The notes under the pieces: generated by a model
What the model was told of the DNA's origin: nothing
Database searches by the model: none
What the model saw: only the letters and a program-made list of their open reading frames with translations
Program-made: the position numbers and the translations under genes
Origin: CAKSFT01 sp045603125
GTDB lineage: Bacteria; Bacillota; Clostridia; UBA1381
Direction: 5' to 3'
DNA length: 53,086 nt
Assembly (NCBI GenBank): GCA_045603125.1
Contig: JAZULN010000030.1
Location: forward strand, 1 to 53,086
Shown: positions 1 to 7,153 of the stretch, piece by piece
How positions within the stretch are numbered: the stretch's first letter is position 1
How the letters are laid out: each line of letters begins with the position of its first letter

Positions 1-813
1 GTTCCGGTAAAAGCCCCGGGCTTTGGCGACAGAAGAAAGGCAATGCTTGAAGATATCGCAATTTTGACCGGCGGTCAGGTGATTTCATCAGATCTCGGAC
101 TTGAATTAAAGGATACTCAGGTTAGCCAGCTTGGTCGTGCAAGACAGGTTAAGATCCAAAAGGAAAACACAATTATTGTTGACGGTGCAGGCGACACAGA
201 GGCTATAAAGGCAAGAGTTGCTCAAATCAAGAACGAAATGGAAATCACAAATTCCGAGTTCGATAAGGAAAAACTTCAGGAAAGACTTGCAAAGTTGGCA
301 GGCGGTGTTGCAGTTATCAAGGTTGGTGCGGCAACAGAAACTGAAATGAAGGAAGTAAAATTAAGAATTGAAGACGCTTTGGCTGCAACTAAGGCTGCAG
401 TTGAAGAAGGTATCGTTGCCGGCGGCGGAACAAGTTATATTAATATCATCCCTGAGGTTGAAAAACTTTTGGATGATGCATCAGGCGACGAAAAGACAGG
501 TATTCAAATTGTATTAAGAGCTTTGGAAGAACCTGTTAAGCAAATTGCAAAGAACGCAGGATTGGAAGGTTCTGTAATAGTTGATAAGGTTAAGTCGCAA
601 GATGCAGGTGTTGGTTATAACGCATTGACAGAAGAATATGTTGATATGTTATCTGCCGGAATCGTTGACCCGGTTAAGGTTACAAGAAGTGCACTTCAAA
701 ATGCTGCATCTGTAGCGGCAATGGTACTTACCACAGAAAGCCTTGTTGCAGATAAGCCTGAACCTGAAAAGCCAATGCCACCAATGGATCCGGGCATGGG
801 CGGAATGTATTAA
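1..813 (+). CDS. groEL: GroEL chaperonin, C-terminal part (5' end outside window)
   Basis: This is the C-terminal half of the 60-kDa chaperonin, which forms the ATP-driven double-ring folding chamber in the cytoplasm. The reading frame is open from base 1, and the first residues (VPVKAPGFGDRRKAMLED) match the apical-domain segment found in all GroEL proteins. Further on are the family motifs VEEGIVAGGGT in the lower equatorial region and SLVADKPE near the end. The protein finishes with the usual Met/Gly/Pro-rich tail (GMGGMY). An internal ATG at 43 is not the start. About half of the ~540-residue protein is present. Two hairpins follow the stop, so it is probably the last gene of a groES-groEL operon. 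Assignment is certain. Confidence 0.98.
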   Translation, partial: VPVKAPGFGDRRKAMLEDIAILTGGQVISSDLGLELKDTQVSQLGRARQVKIQKENTIIVDGAGDTEAIKARVAQIKNEMEITNSEFDKEKLQERLAKLAGGVAVIKVGAATETEMKEVKLRIEDALAATKAAVEEGIVAGGGTSYINIIPEVEKLLDDASGDEKTGIQIVLRALEEPVKQIAKNAGLEGSVIVDKVKSQDAGVGYNALTEEYVDMLSAGIVDPVKVTRSALQNAASVAAMVLTTESLVADKPEPEKPMPPMDPGMGGMY

Positions 814-829
814 AAGATATTAAAACCAT

Positions 830-864
830 AAAAAGGGAATAAATTTTAAATTTATTCCCTTTTT
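830..864 (+). terminator. Rho-independent terminator after groEL
   Basis: A perfect 17-bp inverted repeat (AAAAAGGGAATAAATTT and its complement, centre at 847) ends in a T run, 17 bases after the groEL stop. Confidence 0.85.
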
Positions 865-875
865 GTTTTCAACGA

Positions 876-901
876 AAAATCCACCCTGCAGGGTGGATTT
901 T
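876..901 (+). terminator. Second hairpin downstream of groEL
   Basis: An 11-bp perfect stem (AAAATCCACCC / GGGTGGATTTT) with a TGCA loop follows the first terminator. The run of T is short, so it may be a back-up terminator or an RNA-stabilising hairpin. Confidence 0.6.
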
Positions 902-957
902 CTGTAATTGGTTTAGCAACCATCAAACTCGGAGAGAATGCATTTTAGTGGTGTTAC

Positions 958-1058
958 CCAAATCAAAGATTTGGAACACTCTTGCATAGCCCTTATTCGC
1001 CAAATCAGAGATTTGGATAAGGGCGTAAAAAAGGTGCACCAACAAAAGCCGATGCACC
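958..1058. repeat. Cluster of small inverted repeats
   Basis: The stretch 902-1263 holds no convincing gene. In its first part CCAAATC-nnn-GATTTGG occurs twice (958-974 and 1000-1016). The second copy is extended by CCCTTAT/ATAAGGG arms (990-1023). A third stem, GGTGCA/TGCACC, lies at 1033-1058. Small open frames crossing this region on both strands lack ribosome binding sites and look like by-products of the repeats. Confidence 0.55.
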
Positions 1059-1082
1059 GAAAAATGCATAACTCCCGTTTAT

Positions 1083-1200
1083 TGTCACATAAATCCTCAT
1101 ACAAATCCCAAAACAAGTATGCAGAAAGAGAGCATGCATTTTTACCAAAAATAAAAATACACACTTGCGTGGGATTTTCGATATTAAGGATTATGTGACA
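1083..1200. repeat. Imperfect ~40-bp terminal inverted repeat (MITE-like)
   Basis: The arms TGTCACATAAATCCT (1083-1097) and AGGATTATGTGACA (1187-1200) are complementary except for one extra base. The match continues inward, more weakly, through AAATCCCA / TGGGATTT and CAAGT / ACTTG. The 118-bp block would fold into one long hairpin. It carries no gene and resembles a miniature inverted-repeat element or an extended transcript 3' structure. No target-site duplication is obvious. Confidence 0.5.
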
Positions 1201-1263
1201 TACATATTATATTCAAAAATTTTAAAAAAGTCAAGAATTTTATCTGACTATCCGAAGGAAAAC

Positions 1264-1292
1264 TTGAATTGATTAGTGAAACATGCTATACT
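1264..1292 (+). promoter_or_regulatory. Promoter of the HTH/MoxR/VWA group
   Basis: TTGAAT and TATACT are separated by 17 bases, 39 bases before the ATG at 1331. This is a good housekeeping-sigma match. Confidence 0.6.
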
Positions 1293-1330
1293 TTGGTTAA
1301 GAACAGTTTGTTTTTAAGGAGAACCGTAAG

Positions 1331-2005
1331 ATGTTTAATCTTTTCAAAAGAAGAAAAATAAAAAAATATGCCAAAGAGGCAGAGTCTTATTTTTTATTTA
1401 CATATGAAGTCCGGTGGGACTCAATGTGTTGCATGATGTCTGATGAAAAAGTGCGAGGCGTGGAAAATGAAGAGGCAGAAACAAAAATTAAATCATGTGA
1501 TAGCGATAAAAGTGAACACAGTACATCTGATAATAATATACAATATAGCCTGAAGAAAAAGAAACCTGACGACCCATACATTGCTTCCGAGGTAATACGT
1601 GTTTTGCGAAATCATTTGATAGCAGACAATCATGAAATTATCAAGACGTTAGAGGAAAACACTAATCAAACATTTGTTGATAGATTGTTGTATTACATAA
1701 GTGAAAAAGGAATACGTGAACCCAAAGTATATAAGGCGGCACACATAGATAAGCGTTTGTTTTCCAAGATGGTATCAAATAGGGAATATAAACCGTCGAA
1801 AGATACTGTTATTGCTCTGGCGTTAGCCCTGGAACTTTCTCTGGCAGAAGCAAATGACCTTTTATCCCGTGCCGGCTATACTCTTTCTCACAGCAATAAG
1901 CGTGACATTATAATTGAATTTTTCTTCATCGATAAAATATATAATCTGATAGATGCCAATGGTGTTCTTTATAAACTTGAGGAAAAACTTATTGGTCGGT
2001 TTTAA
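1331..2005 (+). CDS. Helix-turn-helix domain protein
   Basis: The 224-residue protein has a basic N-terminus (MFNLFKRRKIKK), a poorly conserved acidic/Ser-rich linker (about residues 40-80), and a C-terminal region from about residue 115. That region reads as a lambda-repressor-like helix-turn-helix followed by a helical extension: DRLLYYISEKGI, then HIDKRLFSKM, then PSKDTVIALALALELSLAEA and LLSRAGYTLSHSNKRD. From memory, this C-terminal module is common in Firmicutes next to conflict-type gene groups, but I cannot check that. The start follows an AAGGAG site. It is the first gene of a same-strand set ending in a MoxR ATPase and a VWA protein, so it may be their regulator or an adaptor. The exact function is unknown. 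Confidence 0.75.
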   Translation: MFNLFKRRKIKKYAKEAESYFLFTYEVRWDSMCCMMSDEKVRGVENEEAETKIKSCDSDKSEHSTSDNNIQYSLKKKKPDDPYIASEVIRVLRNHLIADNHEIIKTLEENTNQTFVDRLLYYISEKGIREPKVYKAAHIDKRLFSKMVSNREYKPSKDTVIALALALELSLAEANDLLSRAGYTLSHSNKRDIIIEFFFIDKIYNLIDANGVLYKLEEKLIGRF

Positions 2006-2029
2006 AAAGTCGCCTTAAATGCGACCAAT
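1991..2029 (+). terminator. Hairpin at the end of the HTH gene
   Basis: ATTGGTCG (1991-1998) pairs with CGACCAAT (2022-2029), and an inner GTCGC/GCGAC stem is possible. No strong T run follows, so it may only partly terminate. Confidence 0.4.
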
Positions 2030-2085
2030 TTAAATTGCTTTCATGATAAAATACAATCATTAAATTTGAAGCAGGTGATAGAACC

Positions 2086-2496
2086 ATGAGAGTAAATCAA
2101 ACGGGTAGTAAAGACAGAAGTTTTCATAACAGAAACCTTAAATTGTTGAGATATGCCATGAGTAAAGGTTTTTCTGAGCGCCTTAAAGACGTTTTGACGC
2201 CGGATGCTATATATGAAACTGAAACCTCAGGGAAAAAGTATGTTGGAGCCGAAAAAATTATCGACAGATTCCGTTATGTATATAATAACCGTGATAGTGA
2301 GTACATCATATACTATGCTACCATTACAGATGTCGATTCGGATAATCCGGAATATCCTGTTGGCACAAAGTGTATTGTTCTTGCTAACGAAGAAGGTAAT
2401 TATGAATCTATTGCTTTTATAAATGTAAATGACCAAGGTTTGATTTCTAAAATTAAAATCAGTACCGACAGCAGATACCACTTTAAAATTGAGTAA
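2086..2496 (+). CDS. Small protein of unknown function, possibly NTF2-like
   Basis: The protein has 136 residues and no signal peptide or membrane segment. It begins with a basic segment and a helix (LKLLRYAMSKGFSERLKDVL), then a hydrophobic/acidic alternation (AIYETETSGKKYVGAEKIID) and several strand-like segments (YIIYYATITDV, CIVLANE, SIAFINV). This order resembles the cone-shaped NTF2/SnoaL fold, with a helix over a curved sheet. That is inference from pattern, not a recognised family. The start has a GGTGAT site nine bases upstream. It lies between the HTH gene and the MoxR/VWA pair on the same strand, so it is a candidate component of that group. Confidence 0.6.
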   Translation: MRVNQTGSKDRSFHNRNLKLLRYAMSKGFSERLKDVLTPDAIYETETSGKKYVGAEKIIDRFRYVYNNRDSEYIIYYATITDVDSDNPEYPVGTKCIVLANEEGNYESIAFINVNDQGLISKIKISTDSRYHFKIE

Positions 2497-2602
2497 CACA
2501 CGTTAGATATTAACATTCCCAAGAGTGTGTGAATTGATTTTATAATAAACGGGAGCTTTAACTATTCAAATAGATAAAATGAATAGTAAAAGGAGGAAAG
2601 GG

Positions 2603-3712
2603 ATGAGTATAATAGAAGCAGGTGCATTGGAAATAAATGTAGATAATATGGTTGATATTCTTTCAAAGGCATACATATCTTTAGTTAACAGTAACACTCC
2701 GTTTCGGAAATTCCCGTCGGTAATGTTGTGGGGACCGCCCGGTGTAGGAAAATCTCAGGGCGTCAGAGAGATTGCGAGAAAAATTGAGGACAAAACCCAA
2801 AAGAGAGTTGTAGTAACAGATGTCAGGCTTCTGCTTTTTAATCCGGTTGACTTAAGAGGTATACCTACCGCAAATCAAGATAAAACCTTGGCAGTATGGC
2901 TTAAACCCAAAATATTTCAGATGAATGACAGTCAGGAAATAATTAACATTCTTTTCCTTGATGAAATTTCTGCTGCTCCTCAGTCTGTTCAGGCGGCAGC
3001 ATATCAGATAACACTTGACAGGACCGTCGGAGAACATAGATTGCCTGATAACTGCATTGTTATTGCTGCCGGAAACAGAGTTACAGACCGAAGTGTTGCA
3101 TATACTATGCCAAAGGCTTTAGTAAACAGACTTTGTCATATTGAAATCGTTGGTGATAGTAAGAGTTGGCATGATTGGGCGGTTGGTGTCGGCGTGAATC
3201 CAACTGTACTTGGATTTTTAGACTATAACCCAAGCATGTTAATGAAGTTTGATTCTATGACAGATGGCATGGCGTTTCCTACGCCACGGTCATGGGAAAT
3301 GGTAAGTAATATTTTAAATCATGTATCTGAAGACATCTCAGAAGTATATCCCTTAATAGTAGGATGTGTTGGTGATGCTGCGGCATATGAGTTAAGGTCT
3401 TGGAGTGAGATTTACAGTAAAATTCCTGATGTTGAAACTATTTTTGAGGGGAAAACCAGTGGTGTACCAACCCGTCCTGAAATTCTATTTGCTCTTTCTT
3501 CAAATATCGTTATTTATGCACGGGAACATCATTCAAAGGTTGAGGTTGTGAATGCTGTTAGTTATATTTCTAAACTTCCGCCGGAATTTAAAAACAGAAT
3601 TTTTACTGATTTTCTGAAAATAAAAGGACTACGGGGAGAGTTATCGAAAATTGATGAATATAATCATTGGTTTTTAAAGTCGGGCAGAGATTGGGAAGAT
3701 TATAGCTTATGA
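2603..3712 (+). CDS. MoxR-type AAA+ ATPase
   Basis: This 369-residue cytoplasmic AAA+ ATPase is of the MoxR/RavA-like class, which act as chaperones that insert cofactors into, or activate, a VWA partner. Walker A is GPPGVGKS at about residues 44-51. Walker B is ILFLDEIS with D120/E121. A sensor-1-like AAGNR follows, then an arginine-containing helix (MPKALVNRLCHIEI). An upstream in-frame ATG at 2579 is possible, but an AGGAGG site at 2591-2596 lies immediately before the ATG at 2603, which fixes the start. Its stop overlaps the next start (ATGA), so it is translationally coupled to the VWA/DUF2201 gene. Substrate and trigger are unknown. Confidence 0.9.
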   Translation: MSIIEAGALEINVDNMVDILSKAYISLVNSNTPFRKFPSVMLWGPPGVGKSQGVREIARKIEDKTQKRVVVTDVRLLLFNPVDLRGIPTANQDKTLAVWLKPKIFQMNDSQEIINILFLDEISAAPQSVQAAAYQITLDRTVGEHRLPDNCIVIAAGNRVTDRSVAYTMPKALVNRLCHIEIVGDSKSWHDWAVGVGVNPTVLGFLDYNPSMLMKFDSMTDGMAFPTPRSWEMVSNILNHVSEDISEVYPLIVGCVGDAAAYELRSWSEIYSKIPDVETIFEGKTSGVPTRPEILFALSSNIVIYAREHHSKVEVVNAVSYISKLPPEFKNRIFTDFLKIKGLRGELSKIDEYNHWFLKSGRDWEDYSL

Positions 3713-4995
3713 TGACTGAACAGAGAAAATCGCGATTAAAACATAAAATTCAACAATCCCGAGGACGACTCATGGAATCACAGCCAGTTTTTGCCATATT
3801 GTTAATGTATTTAAAATTTGTAGCTATTCCGGGAATGAAGAAAATGTCAACAAATGTACGTTGTATATATTTTTCGCCGGATTTTGTAGACAAGTTATAT
3901 GAATATGAACTTGACTACATTCTTTGTCATCAGATAATGCACATAATTTACCAACATATATGGCGACCATATGACTTAGAGGGAGATAATTATCATTTTG
4001 CATGTGAGATACTTATAAATTCAAATCTTCACAATTGCGGTTTTAAAGATGTGAGATTTCCTCATCTTGGTGAGATATATCTAAAGATACCGGGTGAAGA
4101 TATAAATGTCACAGAAATGTCTGCAGGAGAAATATTTGAGATTTTGCCATATAATCTTTATATGTTTGATGAAAAAACAAGAAGCAAGTTTCTGGTGGAT
4201 AACGATAATTGGTGGAGTCAAAAAGAAGACAGGGGAACTGACGGTGAAATCATTATTGACATTCCTGAAAAGGAGAGTCTTCTAAGACCTGAAATCAATG
4301 GAGAACAATTTTCTTCTGATGACAAATTAAAACAAGAATGGCAGGGTAGGGTAGCTGTTGCTGTTAATTCGATGGATTCAAATGGTGGGGGTGCAAACGG
4401 TGTTCCTGATTTTATAAGAAGAATGATTGAGAAGATGAAAGAACCTACCATCGATTGGCGAAGGATTTTAAATAATTTCATTCAGGAGCGTACTTGTGAT
4501 TATTCTTTTTCTCCACCAGACCGGAGGTTTTCTGAAACGGAGTTCTTTTTACCGGATTTTAATGAAAAAGATTTTGTGTCAAAAGAAGTGTTATTTATGG
4601 TAGACACTTCCGGCTCGGTAGAAGATAGTGATTTGGCAATAGTATATTCCGAAATTAAAGGTGCGATTGAGCAGTTTGGCGGAAAACTGACAGGGAAACT
4701 GGGGTTTTTTGATACTGGAGTTACTCATCCGTTACTGTTTGAAAATGTCGCTGATTTGATGAGAATTATTCCCTATGGCGGCGGTGGTACAGATTTTAGA
4801 GTTATATTTGAATATATCGGCAAAAATTATATGGGAGAACTGCCGGCGTGTGTGGTTATATTTACAGACGGATTTGGTCCTTATCCTGAAGAATCGGAAA
4901 CGATGGGAATTCCTGTTTTATGGATTATAAATAATCATGAAATTACGCCACCATGGGGTAGAGTAACACGTATTGAGCCATATTCGGAAAAATGA
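3709..4995 (+). CDS. DUF2201-type metallopeptidase-like / VWA domain protein
   Basis: The 428-residue protein has two parts. The N-terminal domain (about 1-130) is the putative metallopeptidase domain of the DUF2201 family. The usual HExxHxxxxH is here HQIMHIIYQH (H74, Q75, H78, H83), so the three metal ligands are kept but the catalytic Glu is Gln. The C-terminal domain (about 290-428) is a von Willebrand factor A domain with an intact metal-ion-dependent adhesion site: DTSGS at 299-303, then a GGGGTD Thr and FTDGFG. Together with the coupled MoxR ATPase it forms the well-known MoxR/VWA pairing. The Gln substitution suggests a binding rather than a proteolytic role; this is inference. A hairpin terminator follows. 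Confidence 0.88.
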   Translation: MMTEQRKSRLKHKIQQSRGRLMESQPVFAILLMYLKFVAIPGMKKMSTNVRCIYFSPDFVDKLYEYELDYILCHQIMHIIYQHIWRPYDLEGDNYHFACEILINSNLHNCGFKDVRFPHLGEIYLKIPGEDINVTEMSAGEIFEILPYNLYMFDEKTRSKFLVDNDNWWSQKEDRGTDGEIIIDIPEKESLLRPEINGEQFSSDDKLKQEWQGRVAVAVNSMDSNGGGANGVPDFIRRMIEKMKEPTIDWRRILNNFIQERTCDYSFSPPDRRFSETEFFLPDFNEKDFVSKEVLFMVDTSGSVEDSDLAIVYSEIKGAIEQFGGKLTGKLGFFDTGVTHPLLFENVADLMRIIPYGGGGTDFRVIFEYIGKNYMGELPACVVIFTDGFGPYPEESETMGIPVLWIINNHEITPPWGRVTRIEPYSEK

Positions 4996-5044
4996 ATATT
5001 ATTTTAGTCTGTTAAAGGAATTAAAATATTATAATAGTTATAAA

Positions 5045-5088
5045 AAAACACAGTCTTGCCCTGATGTCAGGGATGAAGGCTGTGTTTT
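5045..5088. terminator. Bidirectional terminator between convergent genes
   Basis: AAAACACAGTC pairs with GGCTGTGTTTT around an inner CCCTGA/TCAGGG stem. It has A and T tracts on its two sides and serves the VWA gene (+) and the amidase gene (-). Confidence 0.8.
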
Positions 5089-5115
5089 AAAATTTAAAAA
5101 TCTTTATTGCCCACG

Positions 5116-5601
5116 TTATTCCCCCACATTATATATATGAATCGGACGAAGGGCGTTATATGAGTAACTCGATAGTGGTCGCATGAATGAATCATTTGTG
5201 TGGGCGGCCACAAGGATAGTTTCGGGGGTCCTTCTTCCTACATCTACCACTATGGGCGAATGGTCAAATCCACCCGATGACCCGAATCGGAGTTGAATAA
5301 TATCCCCCACCTCTATTTCAGAAAGTAAAGACTCTCGCCCTTGTGGGCCGGGGCCACGGTTTGAAACTAAAAACCTATAAAGCTCATTGACTCCTGTCCA
5401 TGCAGGGGCACGGGAATTAAGAGAATTATAATACCACCCGAAGGTGGGGGTATAGTTCATAACCCCAGAGCCGGCAAAAAGGACTTGGGATGCAAAATTT
5501 GTACAGTCGCCACCAAGGTTTTGAAAATCAAAATACCTGGGATTTCGCCCAAATGCCCACCTTTTTGCATAGCGAAAAGCCTCCTCACGATTATAAATCA
5601 T
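5116..5601 (-). CDS. Putative amidase / cysteine-peptidase-like protein (Amidase_6 type)
   Basis: The 161-residue protein carries the Amidase_6 signature: an N-terminal helix (YNREEAFRYAKRWA), then GGDCTNFASQ with the likely nucleophile C33, a tryptophan-rich middle, and a second block FDHSPIVVDV with H114. VAAHTND follows. The family is related to NlpC/P60-like cysteine amidases found in Firmicutes spore and cell-wall contexts. No signal peptide is present, so it is either cytoplasmic (for example inside the developing spore) or exported by another route. The start has an ideal GGAGGTGAT site. It is a single gene on the minus strand, divergent from the kinase-like gene and ending at a shared terminator. 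Confidence 0.85.
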   Translation of the reverse strand: MIYNREEAFRYAKRWAFGRNPRYFDFQNLGGDCTNFASQVLFAGSGVMNYTPTFGWYYNSLNSRAPAWTGVNELYRFLVSNRGPGPQGRESLLSEIEVGDIIQLRFGSSGGFDHSPIVVDVGRRTPETILVAAHTNDSFMRPLSSYSYNALRPIHIYNVGE

Positions 5602-5644
5602 AAAATCACCTCCATAATATAATATTAAGTTTACAATTAAAATG

Positions 5645-5673
5645 TTGCAAATTGGGGGTGGATAGTATATAAT
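5645..5673 (+). promoter_or_regulatory. Promoter of the HprK-like gene
   Basis: TTGCAA and TATAAT are spaced by 17 bases, 32 bases before the ATG at 5706. Confidence 0.6.
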
Positions 5674-5705
5674 AAGGTTGATAAAATAAAATTGAGGAGA
5701 AAAAT

Positions 5706-6410
5706 ATGAAAATCGAGCTGGCAGGACTTTTAATAGAGATTGAAAACGCAGGTGAATACACGAAAGACCTGTGTAAAAATTATGTCTATGAGGGAGAAAA
5801 AGCCCCCGATATTTTTATAAAATACGATAAATCAGCAATAGATAACGAGCGAAAACTCTACCCCGATGCCGCCGACGATTACCTTCAGAGTCTATGCGTA
5901 TATCGTGATATTTGTAAAAAAATTGTCGGCTTTGGAGCTATGCTCATTCATTCGGCAGCCATATCGGTTGACGGGAGGGGGTATCTTTTTTCGGCTCTTA
6001 GCGGCACAGGAAAGACCACTCACATAAATCTCTGGCTTAAAAAATTCGGCGACCGGGCAAGGGTAATTAACGGCGACAAGCCGATTATCCGTGAGGTTTC
6101 AGGGGAATTTCGGGTTTATGGCACGCCCTGGTGCGGGAAAGAGGGCATAAACGAAAATATTTCTGTGCCGATTCAGGGGATTTGTCTTTTGAGCCGTGGC
6201 GAGGTTAATAAAATAGCGAAGGTTAAGTCGGATGAGGCAATAGCGTCACTTATGGAGCAGACATCAAGACCAAACGACGCGGAGGCTATGATTGAGCTTT
6301 TAAATATCATAGACAGATTACTTAAAAAAGTGCCGGTTTTTAGACTTTTTTGCAATATGGACCCTGAGGCGGCGGATGTTTCTTATAACGAAATGTGTAA
6401 AAATAAATAA
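5706..6410 (+). CDS. HPr kinase/PEPCK-like P-loop protein
   Basis: The 234-residue protein has a central P-loop, ALSGTGKTTH (about residues 97-106), preceded by MLIHSAAISVDGRGYLF. This is the arrangement of the HPr-kinase / phosphoenolpyruvate-carboxykinase-like fold. Later blocks INGDKPIIRE and VYGTPWCGKEG match the metal/substrate region of orphan HprK-like proteins in clostridia and in peptide-modification clusters. It is shorter than true HprK (~310 residues), has no N-terminal HprK domain and has no HPr gene nearby. It is therefore probably a related small-molecule or protein kinase of unknown substrate. It stands alone between an amidase gene and a lipoprotein gene. Confidence 0.75.
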   Translation: MKIELAGLLIEIENAGEYTKDLCKNYVYEGEKAPDIFIKYDKSAIDNERKLYPDAADDYLQSLCVYRDICKKIVGFGAMLIHSAAISVDGRGYLFSALSGTGKTTHINLWLKKFGDRARVINGDKPIIREVSGEFRVYGTPWCGKEGINENISVPIQGICLLSRGEVNKIAKVKSDEAIASLMEQTSRPNDAEAMIELLNIIDRLLKKVPVFRLFCNMDPEAADVSYNEMCKNK

Positions 6411-6437
6411 AAGCCTTATAAAAGTTCTATATTTGAC

Positions 6438-6466
6438 TTGATTTTTTATGAAGTTTTTAGTATAAT
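6438..6466 (+). promoter_or_regulatory. Promoter of the lipoprotein-lysS unit
   Basis: TTGATT and TATAAT are spaced by 17 bases, upstream of an AGGAGG site and the ATG at 6508. Confidence 0.6.
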
Positions 6467-6507
6467 CTAAAATAGAATGTTATGTCCTGATGTAAGGAGG
6501 AAATTTT

Positions 6508-7134
6508 ATGAAAAAACTGATTTTTTTATTGGCGGCGGCATTGATGCTGACATCGTGCGGTGGTCAAAAGCCGGAAGAAAAACAGCATATAGGTGACCGT
6601 GGTCACAATGAGGTAAACTTCGAAACCAATGAAAAGGTGGAAACTGTTAATATTTTACCTGAAGAAGAGGCAGATTTTGGCAACTTTAAGTGGGGAATGA
6701 CCTTAGAGGATGTTACTAATGTCCACGGCGGTGGATACACAAAAATTTCTGATGACAAAATCAGATACGACAGAATCAGAATTGAAGAGCTTGCATCCGA
6801 CGCAGAATATGAATTTAAAGACGGAAAGTTAGTTGCAGCAACATATTTCATCCTGCCCGACCAGGCATATAAAGATGAAACCCAGTATATAAGAGACTAT
6901 AACTCACTTGTTGGAAAGTATGTTGAGAGATTCGGGAAACCAGTCCTAGAGGAAAAGCAGTTTGCCGAAGGAAAAGAGACAGAGGACGAACAAGAAATTG
7001 CAAAACTTTTAACCGAGCAGATGGTAATGTTCAGAACCGTTTGGGAGACAGATACAACCGAAATCCGTGTTAATATGGGTATAAATAACGGCAAAATCGT
7101 AATCGGAATAAGAAATATTCCGTTAAGTAAGTAA
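6508..7134 (+). CDS. Lipoprotein of unknown function
   Basis: The N-terminus is a type II signal peptide: MKK, a hydrophobic stretch, and the lipobox LTSC with the lipidated cysteine at residue 17. An acidic linker follows. The mature part (about residues 60-205) has a segment FGNFKWGMTLEDVTNVHGGG, a pattern seen in small clostridial lipoproteins where a WGM...DV turn opens a compact alpha/beta domain. Later strands are EYEFKDGKLVAATYFI and TEIRVNMGINNGKIVIGI. It should sit on the outer face of the cytoplasmic membrane. Only 19 bases separate it from lysS, so the two may be co-transcribed, though a functional link is not evident. Confidence 0.8.
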   Translation: MKKLIFLLAAALMLTSCGGQKPEEKQHIGDRGHNEVNFETNEKVETVNILPEEEADFGNFKWGMTLEDVTNVHGGGYTKISDDKIRYDRIRIEELASDAEYEFKDGKLVAATYFILPDQAYKDETQYIRDYNSLVGKYVERFGKPVLEEKQFAEGKETEDEQEIAKLLTEQMVMFRTVWETDTTEIRVNMGINNGKIVIGIRNIPLSK

Positions 7135-7153
7135 GGGAAAGGAAACTATTAAG

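Noticed and set aside
913..1198. Two overlapping 83-86 residue open frames on opposite strands behind groEL
   Set aside because: They coincide with the inverted repeats, lack ribosome binding sites and have no protein-like composition; palindromic DNA gives mirrored frames.
7135..7153. A T-box leader before lysS
   Set aside because: The gap is only 19 bases and contains no T-box sequence or antiterminator.
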